Shown: piece by piece, positions 44,756 through 52,952 of the stretch
Layout: every line of letters begins with the position of its first letter
How positions within the stretch are numbered: the stretch's first letter is position 1
Assembly: GCA_027533105.1 (NCBI GenBank)
Contig: JAPZTW010000002.1
Location: 434,001-498,000 of the forward strand
DNA length: 64,000 nt
Direction: 5' to 3'
From: Sphingomonadaceae bacterium
GTDB lineage: Bacteria > Pseudomonadota > Alphaproteobacteria > Sphingomonadales > Sphingomonadaceae
The notes under the pieces: model-generated
What the model saw: only the letters and a program-made list of their open reading frames with translations
Databases searched by the model: none
What the model was told of the DNA's origin: nothing
Position numbers and translations under genes: made by a program

Positions 44756-45019
44756 TTAGTCGATCGGCCACCCGTCGGGGCCTACGGCGACAGTCCTGCG
44801 CTGGCCGAATTGCTGCGCAGTCCGCTTCGCATGGCACTCGGCACAAAGGCAGCGGATGTTGCTGTCCTCGTCCGATCCGCCACGTGCTAGCGGCACGATG
44901 TGGTCAGGAACGGTCGCCTCGCGGACAATCCCAACAGAGGCGCAATCACGGCATAGAGGCTCGGTGCGAAGGCGGCGGAGCCGTTGGGCAACAGCCGCTC
45001 GCCCTCGCAAGCGTGTCAT
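44756..45019 (-). CDS. HNH endonuclease
   Basis: 87 residues: zinc motif CRDC, catalytic region VPDHIVPLARGGSDEDSNIRCLCAECHAKRT with H-N-H and the second CxxC. Such small HNH proteins sit beside terminase genes and work with TerL in packaging. First gene behind the late promoter and its leader hairpin. GTG/ATG 45019. Confidence 0.85.
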   Translation of the reverse strand: MTRLRGRAAVAQRLRRLRTEPLCRDCASVGIVREATVPDHIVPLARGGSDEDSNIRCLCAECHAKRTAQQFGQRRTVAVGPDGWPID

Positions 45020-45036
45020 GCTACTGCGCCACCGTT

Positions 45037-45252
45037 ATGTCTGAACGTCGATACATTACCAACGAAGCTTGCACGAAACAGATCGACGAAGACGGATCGA
45101 TCTGCGGCCAGCCCTCGAACATCATCGAGCAACGCACCGATCCCACAAGCGGTCTGATCAACGCAGTCTCCGAATGCCGGGCCGGACACCAGTGCGCAGC
45201 CTCAATCGATCCAGAGACGTTCCAGATCTACAATCGGCGGTGGATCGCCTAA
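45037..45252 (+). CDS. Small Cys-containing protein opposite the late leader
   Basis: 71 residues from ATG 45037, on the strand opposite to its neighbours and in the region between the late promoter and the HNH gene. The sequence is natural-looking: RRYITNEACTKQIDEDGSICG, INAVSECRAGHQC, TFQIYNRRWIA, with cysteine pairs in a zinc-ribbon-like arrangement (C, CG, CRAGHQC). No similar-length frame exists on the other strand there. No good ribosome-binding site. Possibly a real small gene transcribed antisense to the late leader. Confidence 0.45.
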   Translation: MSERRYITNEACTKQIDEDGSICGQPSNIIEQRTDPTSGLINAVSECRAGHQCAASIDPETFQIYNRRWIA

Positions 45253-45260
45253 ACGAGCAA

Positions 45261-45287
45261 CGCCCGGAAGCCTGTGGGCTCCGGGCG
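45261..45287. terminator. Hairpin between the late promoter and HNH/small gene
   Basis: CGCCCGG/CCGGGCG outer stem with AGCC/GGCT inner stem around loop TGTG (one bulged A). It lies 9 bases after the stop of the rightward small gene (as its terminator) and, read leftward, about 20 bases after the late start point (as a leader hairpin). No T-run follows on either strand. Confidence 0.55.
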
Positions 45288-45312
45288 CAGTTCTGAGCTT
45301 TGAATTTCGGAA

Positions 45313-45341
45313 CAGATACGCTTTCAGCAATCTGCCGTCAA
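45313..45341 (-). promoter_or_regulatory. Candidate late promoter
   Basis: On the leftward strand TTGACG (45341-45336), 17-bp spacer, TATCTG (45318-45313), close to sigma-70 consensus. It reads into the HNH-terminase-structural operon. ATCTGTTCC overlapping the -10 also occurs in the repressor operator region (53696-53704), so it may be a repressor site. Confidence 0.6.
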
Positions 45342-45389
45342 CACTAAAACGAAAATTTATCGTTGAATCACAGTTTGTTATACCGTCCG

Positions 45390-45980
45390 CTAGGCGGAGG
45401 ATACTGAACCGCAACCGCTTACCCCAATTCGGAACAGGCGAGCCAGCGCGTCCAGGCCGTGTCCAAGATTACTCAAATCCGCTGGTGACCACAGGCTGGC
45501 TTCGGCTTCGTGGCAAACCACAGCATGAACGAGCAGACTGGGCTTGCGCCCAACACCTCCGGGTGCATCGCAATCGGCGGTGCGCAATATGAGTATGGCA
45601 CTGGCAGCCTGCTTCCTGACCTTCTCGACCAGTTCAGGATCGGGGTCGGGGGCACCGCCGCCAAAGATCCCCTCGTTGATCAGAAGTGCGGTAACGGATC
45701 GCGGCTGGTCCATGGGTAGACCCATGACTGCACGATTGCGAGCCATGATCTCCCCATAGAGCTGCCCGGCCGCGTACTGATCTGGCGAAATCCGATTGGC
45801 AAAGACAAGACGTCCCAGCGCTGTGCCAAGCCGCTCGTCCTTCGCCTGGCTAGCTGCCACACCATATTGCCGCTGCCGGGCTTCCAGCACCGTCGACATA
45901 GCCTCGCGCTGAGTTTCCTCGCGTGGCCGCTTGCCGCAAGGGAGCCTGCGGCCAGCTTTCCGCTTACGCCCCCTTGCCAT
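45390..45980 (-). CDS. Phage early-region protein, unknown
   Basis: 196 residues from ATG 45980, starting with a basic run (MARGRKRKAGRRLPCGKRPRE) that might bind DNA. The rest has helical stretches (VLEARQRQYGVAASQAKDERL, ISPDQYAAGQLYGEIMARNR). Overlaps the preceding small gene (45964). Last gene of the early operon. No known family; the frame extends to 46109 but upstream residues look random. Confidence 0.55.
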   Translation of the reverse strand: MARGRKRKAGRRLPCGKRPREETQREAMSTVLEARQRQYGVAASQAKDERLGTALGRLVFANRISPDQYAAGQLYGEIMARNRAVMGLPMDQPRSVTALLINEGIFGGGAPDPDPELVEKVRKQAASAILILRTADCDAPGGVGRKPSLLVHAVVCHEAEASLWSPADLSNLGHGLDALARLFRIGVSGCGSVSSA

Positions 45981-46152
45981 GAGCACCTCCGTAGAGCCGT
46001 TCGCCAATTGCGCGGATCGCTTCGCGTTCCAGTGTGGTAAGGCGCTGGTCGCTGACCGACACGGCAAGTATGCCGTTGCGCCAGCCATCACGCCGAAGCT
46101 GCTCGCCATCGCGCTGACTGGCGTGATGGTAGATCCGGGAGGTCATGCTCAT
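45964..46152 (-). CDS. Small phage protein, unknown
   Basis: 62 residues: MTSRIYHHASQRDGEQLRRD, VSVSDQRLTTLEREAIRAIGERLYGG. It overlaps both neighbours by a few bases as in a tightly packed phage operon. No family recognised. Confidence 0.5.
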   Translation of the reverse strand: MSMTSRIYHHASQRDGEQLRRDGWRNGILAVSVSDQRLTTLEREAIRAIGERLYGGAHGKGA

Positions 46153-46406
46153 GCCCGGACCTCCTTCAGCAGCGCGGCATAGCCGATGACATCGACCATG
46201 CTGTCAACGTGCCCCGGATCGTGAGCGAGCCGGGCAAGCTTAAGGTCGATCATGCACAAGGCCACCTGTGACGGCGTGACCGGCGTGCCGAGCGTGATTG
46301 ACCAGCGCTCAGCGATAGCTTTGAACTGCTCGGCTGGATCGCCGTAGTCATCACGGCGTTCTTCGAGCACCTTGGCCGTGTGACCGAGGATGGACCAGCT
46401 GGTCAT
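46149..46406 (-). CDS. DUF6378-type phage protein
   Basis: 85 residues: ILGHTAKVLEERRDDYGDPAEQF, ITLGTPVTPSQVALCMIDLKLARL, HVDSMVDVIGYAALL. This is the small all-helical family (DUF6378-like) found in phage early regions, with YGDP and a central LKLARL motif; related folds are MazG-like nucleotide hydrolases, which fits the DYGD...D pattern, but activity is inferred. Overlaps both neighbours (4 bases). Confidence 0.65.
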   Translation of the reverse strand: MTSWSILGHTAKVLEERRDDYGDPAEQFKAIAERWSITLGTPVTPSQVALCMIDLKLARLAHDPGHVDSMVDVIGYAALLKEVRA

Positions 46407-46939
46407 CGCACACCTCCACGGGTCTCGATAGCCCAGAGCAGGATGGCGAGCGCATCGGCCTCGTTGTCATCCCGCGGTGCGAAGCCACGAGCACGCATGG
46501 CTTCGATCACAGCCGCCTTGTCGGCATTGCCCTTGCCAGTGGCAAAGCGCTTGATGGTTCCCACCGGCACACCTTGGTATGCAACAAGGTGCTCTTCGCA
46601 CCAGGCCGATAGGACTGCGAGCAGACCGCCGTAGATGTGCGCGGCATCGGTGCCGGCGTGGCGTCGGACCTCTTCGAAGTAGATCGCCTCGATTGGCCCT
46701 GCGTCCTGTTCGAGATCTTCCAGCCAGCGCCGGAACCGCAGGAAGCGCATGCCACCGCCGTCGTAGCGCGTGTGCTTCAGCAGCACCGTGCCGCTGGAAG
46801 TGAAGTCGTCAGGCATCCTTAGCGCCCAGCCCGTGCTGGTACCGAGGTCGAGGGCCAGCAGAGATCCGCGCGCGATAGTCACGGGCCTTGCTGCCGGGGT
46901 TGCGCTGTGCGGCCGCGCAGGCAAAGTCAGAACATCCAT
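46403..46939 (-). CDS. RuvC-like Holliday-junction resolvase
   Basis: 178 residues with an RNase H fold: LLALDLGTSTGWAL (first Asp), IEAIYFEEVRRHAG (Glu), VPVGTIKRFATGKGNADKAA and DNEADALAILLW (final Asp pair). Phage RuvC/RusA-type resolvases clear DNA branches before packaging. ATG 46939 with CGGAG upstream. Overlaps the DUF6378 gene. Confidence 0.8.
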   Translation of the reverse strand: MDVLTLPARPHSATPAARPVTIARGSLLALDLGTSTGWALRMPDDFTSSGTVLLKHTRYDGGGMRFLRFRRWLEDLEQDAGPIEAIYFEEVRRHAGTDAAHIYGGLLAVLSAWCEEHLVAYQGVPVGTIKRFATGKGNADKAAVIEAMRARGFAPRDDNEADALAILLWAIETRGGVR

Positions 46940-47052
46940 GATGATTCTCCGAAAGGGGATTGGTCTGGTGCGGACGGCGTGCGGTTTGGTGCTTGGCGGT
47001 GCTGACCGCCGCCGTCCGGTCTGGGGTTGTTTTCAGGACATGAGCGCCTCCC

Positions 47053-47595
47053 TCAGAACGGAATGTCCGAGAGCTCATCGTTGAGCTGCTCGAGCGTCGT
47101 GCGGCTGGGGCGAACACTCACCACCTGCGCTCCAGGGAAGGCGTCCTTGGCCGCGGCCAGGAGGGGATGGCAGCGGATCACATTGGCGATTTCATCGAGC
47201 GACCAGACCTGCGCCTCGCGCCCATGTCGCTGCGCACGACCAGTATCGCGCAGATCCTGGACGAGGATGACGAGGCCATCGGGGGTCTCGAACTCCCACT
47301 GATCAACCGGGATCGGCTCGCCCTTGGCGGCGCGTGCCAACTCATCCAGCTTGTCGTAGGCCCGCAGCATCGCTTCGCCGTGCTGACGGACGAGTGCGAG
47401 ATTGAACTCCCACACAGCGGCGTTGAACATCTTGTGCTGCGCGTGGAAGCGGTCAGCCCACTCGATCGGGACGAGCATGGGCAAACGGCCAATACCCCAG
47501 CGTTGGTCCATTTCCCGCCCACGCTTGTCGACACAGTTGATGATGACCTGCATGTCACTGATCTGACCATGCCGGGTCGGCGGCGCGCCCTTCAT
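47053..47595 (-). CDS. Phage early protein, unknown
   Basis: 180 residues from ATG 47595 with AGGAG 6 bases before. Helical middle (ADRFHAQHKMFNAAVWEFNLALVRQHGEAMLRAYDKL), then WEFETPDGLVILVQDLRDT. I recognise no domain. It is placed between the primase-helicase and the resolvase gene, so replication or recombination is likely. Confidence 0.55.
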   Translation of the reverse strand: MKGAPPTRHGQISDMQVIINCVDKRGREMDQRWGIGRLPMLVPIEWADRFHAQHKMFNAAVWEFNLALVRQHGEAMLRAYDKLDELARAAKGEPIPVDQWEFETPDGLVILVQDLRDTGRAQRHGREAQVWSLDEIANVIRCHPLLAAAKDAFPGAQVVSVRPSRTTLEQLNDELSDIPF

Positions 47596-47673
47596 GCGAG
47601 GCTCCTTTCCATTTCTATCGGTGATTGATTGCTGCCCCGAAGACCGGATCGGACATCGCCGCTCGAGGGCCTT

Positions 47674-47773
47674 GGGAACCTTGCGCTAGTGAAACCCGCA
47701 CGCAGTTCGCTGCGAGCGCAGCGAGCGAACTCGCGCGCCTGTGCGCGAGTGCGAGTTTCACTAGAGGGTTCCC
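47674..47773. repeat. Nested 100-bp inverted repeat, origin or RNA candidate
   Basis: Outer arms GGGAACC (47674-47680) and GGTTCCC (47767-47773), then CTAGTGAAAC (47686-47695) and its exact complement (47755-47764). The interior holds further dyads (GTTCGCT...AGCGAAC; CGCTGC/GCAGCG; CTCGCGC...GCGCGAG). AACTCGCGC-type words recur outside to about 47850. It fills the gap between the primase-helicase gene and the next early gene. Confidence 0.8.
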
Positions 47774-47866
47774 GAACTAGTCGCGCACTTTGCTGCTCAA
47801 GTTCTGCGCGAGTTCGAAGGGCTGCGAAGAGCCTAACTCGCGCACGCAGATTGCCGGCCAGGAGCA

Positions 47867-50077
47867 TCAGAAAATGCTCCCTTCAACGGTGCCCGGAATG
47901 CGGTCGATATCGACCTTGAGACCAGGGGCGTTGCGGCGCCGCTGCGGGTCATAAAATTCGGTGCGCACCAGCACGCCATTGGCGATCCAGTCCTTGATGA
48001 TGATCTTGGCGCGTGCCTCATCAACGCCGAGCACGTCCATGAGCGGATTGCCCACCCAACGCCGCGCCTTGGTGCCCTCAGCGCTGTTCGCCTTATCGGT
48101 GTAGAGGACACCTGACGGCTGGCCGTTCTCGTCGTCGATCCCGCGATCGATGATCGCCAGCACCTGGCGGATCTGCATTACAGAAACCCCGGCATAAGCG
48201 CTGGGCGGCTTCCACGGAACAAGAGCGCCGACCTGATCCGGCTCGAAGAAGCCGGTTCCATTATCGAGCGTGACGCTGACCTTCTCGAACCAGCGGGCCT
48301 TGCCCGACTTCAGGGTCCAGTTGGACTTCGCATCGTCATGACGGACGTATTTGAAGCGCTCATCCTCAGGGATGCCAAGCACCTTCGCCTCGTCCTCAGT
48401 CATGGTCATCAACGTGGCACTGATGCGGGTCGAATTTACGATCGCACCGCCGCCACGAACGATGTCAGCGTTGCCGGCTCCGCCCGATGCATATTTGACC
48501 GTATGATGGACGAGGACGACCGAGCAGTCGGTCTCACGCGCGATATCGCGCCAGACCTTCATCGCCCATTTGATCTCGCTGTTGCTGTTCTCGTCGCCCT
48601 CGAAGGTCTCCGCGAAGGGATCGACGATCAGCACATCGATCTTGTGCTCACGGACATAGGCCGTGATCGCATCTGCCATTGGCGTGGTGATCATCTGCCG
48701 ACTGCGCGGATCCACCCGGACCACCACGAGGCTATGTGGGTCGTCCGCAAGATGGATCATCCCATCAAGGAGGTTGCGCGGCGGGTTCATCACCTTGAGC
48801 GCTGCGGCTAGCCGCCTGCGCTGCTCGTCGATGTCGTCCTCTGCATTGATTACGAGGCTGCGATAGCGTGAGCGTGGTTTCCACTCGCCCCACTGCATGC
48901 CGGTCGCGAGCATGATGGCTTTCTGAAGGTTGAAGAGGGATTTCCCGCTGCCGCCTGGCGCAACCAGCACATGGGTCGCGCTGCGAATGAGGAGCCCGGG
49001 CACAAGCCATGGCCGAACCGGGATCTTGGTCGGGTCGAAGTCGAACGCGTCGACGGCGGTGATAAGTGGCGGACCGGCATCGGCTGTTGTCGCTGGTGCT
49101 GCACCATCTGGCATGCGGCCATCGACGATCAGGTCGCGGACTGCCTGTGCGCCAAAATGTGCCGCCATGTCGTTGAAGTCTGTGCCGGTGCTGTCGGCCG
49201 GAAGTGACGGAAATACAGCAGCGCATCGAAGAACGCGCGCAGCCGTCGTCGCGGCATCGCGGCCAACATTGGTCGGTTTATGCCGATCGTCATCGCCGGC
49301 CACTTGCCAGCGGACACCGGGAAATGCGGACACCAGCCGCTCCGCAACCTTGACGAGGTTGCCGGCATTGAACGTGACAACGACCGTGCGGCCGGTTGCT
49401 TCATGAAGTGAAGCGCCTGTCGCGAACCCCTCGCACACAAGAACAGGCGCCGTCGCGGCCGCGATTGGCGGGCCAATGATGAACATCAATCCGGCGACAG
49501 GCAGTTCCGCCTCAAAAAGCTTATGGCCAGCAGGATCGATCGACTGGAGAGAAGACAGCTCGCCCTCGACGTTGAACAGCGGGACAAGGACATGCTCGCG
49601 GTCCAGCCGTGTGCCGTTCGGCCGGATGCCCTTGGTCGTCAGATAAGGGTGCGAAGAATAGGACCCGTCTGCACTGCCCCAGCGAAGCAGCATTTGCTCA
49701 GAAGCAAGTTTGCGGCGTTCGGCCTGCTCCGCCTCAAACCGGGCCTGCCGGGCGCGAAGCTCCAGAACCCGCGCTTCGGACAAGACTGGAAAATTGCCGC
49801 CCGTCAGTCGTTCGGCGGCCGCGCGAATATCCAGCCCTTCCTGGGCATGGAGAAAGTCAAAGATGTCACCGTGAGCCCCGCAGCCGAAACAATGGTATCG
49901 CTGCTCATCCGGATAGACCGCAAATGACGGCGTGCGTTCCATGTGGAAGGGGCAAAGGCCCACGAGCGTTGAACCGCGGCGCTTCAACGTCAGATGACGG
50001 CGCACCTCATCAGCCAGAGGGAACTGGTCTTTGATCGCGTCGATATCGATACTGCCGGTTTCAATGCGACGCGCCAT
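47867..50077 (-). CDS. Phage primase-helicase (CHC2-Toprim-RepA-like ATPase)
   Basis: 736 residues. Zinc finger of the DnaG type (C42, H45, C63, C66: LCPFHMERTPS, YHCFGCGAHGD), a Toprim domain (about 208-270: LVCEGFATGASLHE, AGDDDRHKP) and a RecA/RepA-type ATPase with Walker A APGGSGKS (about 373-380), IDVLIVDPFAE (Walker B) and VVLVHHTVK. C-terminal winged-helix-like part. One protein thus provides primer synthesis and helicase action for phage replication. I start at ATG 50077; a GTG at 50092 is possible. Confidence 0.9.
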   Translation of the reverse strand: MARRIETGSIDIDAIKDQFPLADEVRRHLTLKRRGSTLVGLCPFHMERTPSFAVYPDEQRYHCFGCGAHGDIFDFLHAQEGLDIRAAAERLTGGNFPVLSEARVLELRARQARFEAEQAERRKLASEQMLLRWGSADGSYSSHPYLTTKGIRPNGTRLDREHVLVPLFNVEGELSSLQSIDPAGHKLFEAELPVAGLMFIIGPPIAAATAPVLVCEGFATGASLHEATGRTVVVTFNAGNLVKVAERLVSAFPGVRWQVAGDDDRHKPTNVGRDAATTAARVLRCAAVFPSLPADSTGTDFNDMAAHFGAQAVRDLIVDGRMPDGAAPATTADAGPPLITAVDAFDFDPTKIPVRPWLVPGLLIRSATHVLVAPGGSGKSLFNLQKAIMLATGMQWGEWKPRSRYRSLVINAEDDIDEQRRRLAAALKVMNPPRNLLDGMIHLADDPHSLVVVRVDPRSRQMITTPMADAITAYVREHKIDVLIVDPFAETFEGDENSNSEIKWAMKVWRDIARETDCSVVLVHHTVKYASGGAGNADIVRGGGAIVNSTRISATLMTMTEDEAKVLGIPEDERFKYVRHDDAKSNWTLKSGKARWFEKVSVTLDNGTGFFEPDQVGALVPWKPPSAYAGVSVMQIRQVLAIIDRGIDDENGQPSGVLYTDKANSAEGTKARRWVGNPLMDVLGVDEARAKIIIKDWIANGVLVRTEFYDPQRRRNAPGLKVDIDRIPGTVEGSIF

Positions 50078-50159
50078 GACGGCCGGGCCCACTTTCTATT
50101 CAGGATGCACGGGGAACAGGAGGGAAGCCGGGCCGCTCAGACAGCCCGGCCCCTCTCAA

Positions 50160-50780
50160 TCAAAAGACCGGAGCGCCGACGCTTGCGCTGACCTGTGCCG
50201 GAGGCGGCATATGCGCCGCAGGCGCTGCTGCAGGCGGAGGCGAAGCCGGTGCAGCCGACTTGGTATCCCCGCCGGCCAGACCTGCAGGCCGGTCAGTCCA
50301 TCCCACGATCTCGAAAGTCGGCTGGTAATTGGTGCCGTGCTTGTTGGAGATCGGGAGCACGCCCGAACACCGCACCACGGGAAGCTTGCCCGATGCGTTT
50401 TCGGGAGCCGCCATCCAGAGGTCGTAGAGATTGTTCATCGCCTCGATGACGATACCTGCAGTCGAGCTGAATTCCCGAAGTCCCATCAGGTTCTTCTCGG
50501 AATAAAGGTCGATCTGAAAGCCCCGCTTGAAGTCCGCCCCGGGGTTGGGAGCAGCTTCTGCCAGTGACGGGTCCATGACCTTTTCCGGTGCCACGCCGGA
50601 GCTGAACTTGAACCAGCCGGTTTCGAGACCCGGCATATCGAAGACCGCGGTCATATCGGTCACCTCGAACATCGGCTCATCCTTGCCGTCATTCTTCGTG
50701 TACCAGCGACCCGCCTTCGCATTGTACGATACGAACACCTTGAAATCCCCGCCAGAGGACGGGACAGACATAAAACCCAT
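50160..50780 (-). CDS. Phage replication/recombination accessory protein, possibly ssDNA-binding
   Basis: 206 residues. Starts with SVPSSGGDFKVFVSYNAKAG and a compact beta domain (WFKFSSGVAPEKVMD, FKRGFQIDLYSEKNLMGLREFSSTAGIVIEAMNNLYD, PTFEIVGWTDRP); the C-terminal 45 residues are Ala/Pro-rich. Size, flexible tail and place beside the exonuclease gene fit a single-strand-binding protein, but the usual acidic tip is missing. Function is inferred from context. Confidence 0.55.
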   Translation of the reverse strand: MGFMSVPSSGGDFKVFVSYNAKAGRWYTKNDGKDEPMFEVTDMTAVFDMPGLETGWFKFSSGVAPEKVMDPSLAEAAPNPGADFKRGFQIDLYSEKNLMGLREFSSTAGIVIEAMNNLYDLWMAAPENASGKLPVVRCSGVLPISNKHGTNYQPTFEIVGWTDRPAGLAGGDTKSAAPASPPPAAAPAAHMPPPAQVSASVGAPVF

Positions 50781-50822
50781 TTTCCTGTTTCCTTGCTTGC
50801 TTGGAGTTGCCGCGTGTCAGGC

Positions 50823-51608
50823 CTACGGCGCAGCCTCGGGGGTCAGGCCCCAGATTTCTTGGGCGGCGGCGCGAGCACCGGCATCGTTCCAGTAAAAGCT
50901 GTCGAGATCGGGCGAGAGCGCAGTGGTCAGGGCTGCTGGGTCATCCGACAGGCTGAGAAACCGCTCGATCGACTTCGCGATGCTGACGACCCGGTCGAGG
51001 TGCAGACGTGGATCTTCCAGCCGGTAAACCCCGATCTTTTGGGGCGTAACGTAAGCGAAGCGGATCTCGTTGTTGCCGTGGGCGGCATGGTAGATGGCGC
51101 CCTGCCGGGCATGGGGATCTGAAATCTTGGACGACAGGCGACCTTGCGTCTTCAGGTCGATGATGATGCCGTGCTCGGGGAACCAGAAATCGAGCCAGCC
51201 TATGAACGGCACAGGGACGCCGGGCAGTTCGACCTCGATGCGGTGCTGGCGAGACCCCTCTGCGGTCCCAGGAATGCCATATTGCCGCAGTTCCTTGAGC
51301 GCGACGGCAACCGCCGGCGCGATCCCCGAACGTTCCTTTTCAACTGCTGGATCGGCCGAGAGTGCGGTCAGCGTATTGAACCGGGAAAGCGCCGCCTGCT
51401 GGCATTCTTCAACGCTCCGCGCGGGGTCGAACAATCCGAGCTCGACACCTGCTTCCACGGCCGTGCCTCTATGTGCAGCGGCACCGACACCGGTCTTGCG
51501 CCCCATCAGCTTCTGCATGGCCCACATCGCCGGTTGAGCTACAAAAAGGTTGATCGAAGAGGCGGATAAATGGTCCAGCCCATGCCGTTCGAATGCGTTC
51601 CGGCTCAT
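50823..51608 (-). CDS. PD-(D/E)XK exonuclease-like protein
   Basis: 261 residues. The catalytic core is GWLDFWFPEHGIIIDLKTQGR (Asp, then Asp-Leu-Lys) after a helix with HRGTAVEAGVELG; this is the RecB/lambda-exonuclease fold (PDDEXK_1). The gene partner at 50160 may be the single-strand-binding or annealing component. ATG 51608 overlaps the stop of the small protein upstream. Likely role: recombination or DNA end processing in phage replication. Confidence 0.8.
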   Translation of the reverse strand: MSRNAFERHGLDHLSASSINLFVAQPAMWAMQKLMGRKTGVGAAAHRGTAVEAGVELGLFDPARSVEECQQAALSRFNTLTALSADPAVEKERSGIAPAVAVALKELRQYGIPGTAEGSRQHRIEVELPGVPVPFIGWLDFWFPEHGIIIDLKTQGRLSSKISDPHARQGAIYHAAHGNNEIRFAYVTPQKIGVYRLEDPRLHLDRVVSIAKSIERFLSLSDDPAALTTALSPDLDSFYWNDAGARAAAQEIWGLTPEAAP

Positions 51609-51949
51609 GCTGCGGCAGCCAGTTCGATGAACGCCAGCGGGCTACGAGCGGCTGGTCCGCGCGGACGGGCAATGACCAGATAGCTGAATTGCTCGGGTGC
51701 AACCCGGCGCTGGACGAGGTGTGCGAAGCCACGCTCCGCTGCCCAGCGGGCACGACTGGCCAGTCGCTCGAGCATGATACGCTCAGGTTCTTTCAGGCGT
51801 TGCTTCGAGCCCGCCTCGACATCCTTCACAAGGAAGCCGTGGTGGTATTCGAGGCTGTCGCCCGGTGCCGCTTCACCCAGCCACATGCACAGCTGGAGTT
51901 CGTTCATCGAGACTTTGCCCGACGGTTTGATGGGGGAAATCTTGCTCAT
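51605..51949 (-). CDS. Phage early protein, unknown
   Basis: 114 residues from ATG 51949 (GAGGTGAAC upstream). Helical, charged: NELQLCMWLGEAAPGDSLEYH, RLKEPERIMLERLASRARWAAERG, FSYLVIARPRGP. Overlaps the nuclease gene. No domain recognised. Confidence 0.55.
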   Translation of the reverse strand: MSKISPIKPSGKVSMNELQLCMWLGEAAPGDSLEYHHGFLVKDVEAGSKQRLKEPERIMLERLASRARWAAERGFAHLVQRRVAPEQFSYLVIARPRGPAARSPLAFIELAAAA

Positions 51950-51982
51950 GTTCACCTCTACTGGGGGGCGGTCAAAAGTGTC

Positions 51983-52528
51983 TCAGGCGCTCGCCATGCC
52001 GCTCGCGGCAAAAAGGGCACGAAGCTCGGCAATCCGGCGGTAAATGCTGCTGCGGCTGCCCAGTCCAAGGCGGACAAGTTCGGCGACCGGATGCTCCGCA
52101 AGCCACTTGCAAAGATCAGCTTCGGACGCCGTCAGGCGGGTGCCGCACCGAGCCAGATCAAGGCGGCGTTCGATGGCACGGCAGGGATCAGTCGGTTGCC
52201 CGAACATGGCGCAAAGGCCCTGATCTTCTGCAATCTGGTCAGGGCGCACCGGGCAACCTTCATCCTGATCGAGCGAGCACGCCGTGACCCGGCGTTCACG
52301 CAAGATGCGCTTGGCGATGCAGCACGACTGGTTGGCGACAATGCGTCCGGCAAAAGCACCGAGGGTGCCGCGCGCGGGATTGAAGTGGCGCAGCCTTGCC
52401 AACAGATCAGCCAGTAGTTCCTGGCAGATATCGCAGCGTGCATCTGGCGACAGATTCAGGCGACGGGCCAGCCGCCGGGCGGCCGCTTCGGCCTCGCCCT
52501 GAACGATTGCGAGTTCGGCAGCGTTCAC
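51983..52528 (-). CDS. Sigma-70-like phage protein
   Basis: 181 residues. The first 80 resemble sigma region 2 (ARCDICQELLADLLARLRHFNPARGTL, FAGRIVANQSCCIAKRILRERR), and the last 50 resemble region 4 as a helix-turn-helix (LTASEADLCKWLAEHPVAEL, GLGSRSSIYRRIAELR). No anti-sigma gene is near. It may direct late transcription or regulate early genes; its target promoters are unknown. Start overlaps the HTH gene by four bases. Confidence 0.6.
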   Translation of the reverse strand: MNAAELAIVQGEAEAAARRLARRLNLSPDARCDICQELLADLLARLRHFNPARGTLGAFAGRIVANQSCCIAKRILRERRVTACSLDQDEGCPVRPDQIAEDQGLCAMFGQPTDPCRAIERRLDLARCGTRLTASEADLCKWLAEHPVAELVRLGLGSRSSIYRRIAELRALFAASGMASA

Positions 52529-52692
52529 TGGGCACCCCCTTCCCAGGCCTCGACCGCATCAAGGTCATAAAGGCAGGTGGAGCCGACCAGATGTACCTGC
52601 GGCCCCCAACCCAGCAGTCGCCATTGGCGCAGAGTCTTGGGCGAGATGCACCAGCGTTGTCCCAGTTGCTCCTGGGTGAGAAAGGTTTTCAT
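52525..52692 (-). CDS. AlpA/MerR-type helix-turn-helix (excisionase-like) protein
   Basis: 55 residues from ATG 52692: MKTFLTQEQLGQRWCISPKT, LRQWRLLGWGPQVHLVGSTC, YDLDAVEAWE. The fold is the winged HTH of AlpA/excisionase proteins (helix, basic turn, strand pair). Likely a regulator or excision cofactor, though it lies far from the recombinase. AGGA lies 8 bases before the start, and a perfect 8-bp inverted repeat is just upstream. The frame is open to 52716. Confidence 0.7.
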   Translation of the reverse strand: MKTFLTQEQLGQRWCISPKTLRQWRLLGWGPQVHLVGSTCLYDLDAVEAWEGGAQ

Positions 52693-52699
52693 AGGTTCG

Positions 52700-52725
52700 T
52701 CCTGTTTTTTCATCACGAAACAGGA
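52700..52725. promoter_or_regulatory. Inverted repeat upstream of the HTH gene
   Basis: TCCTGTTT (52700-52707) and AAACAGGA (52718-52725), perfect 8-bp arms with a 10-base spacer, lie directly before the HTH gene. A candidate operator for this protein or for the repressor; TGTT is also part of the motif seen in the cI region. Confidence 0.5.
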
Positions 52726-52929
52726 CTACGAGGAGATTGCGGAGGTGGTCGTTGCGAAAGTGGGCGGTGGTAAGGTCGGGGTCACCCTGCTGGTTTTTCG
52801 CCAAATTTTCGCGGCCGGGCGGGCGCACCGACCTCTACCAACCCATCCCACCCAATCACCGACGGATTACCCACCCTGCAGGGTAGCTGCTCAGACGAAT
52901 CGGCCGAACCAGCGCTGCGGTCGGACACG

Positions 52930-52952
52930 AAAAAGCCCGCTCAAGGCGGGCT
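52930..52952 (-). terminator. Terminator behind the gene opposite the repressor
   Basis: Read leftward: AGCCCGC, 5-base loop, GCGGGCT followed by TTTTT (52952-52930). It separates the first early gene (stop at 52981) from the HTH and replication genes, so an antiterminator or a second promoter may be needed. Confidence 0.8.
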
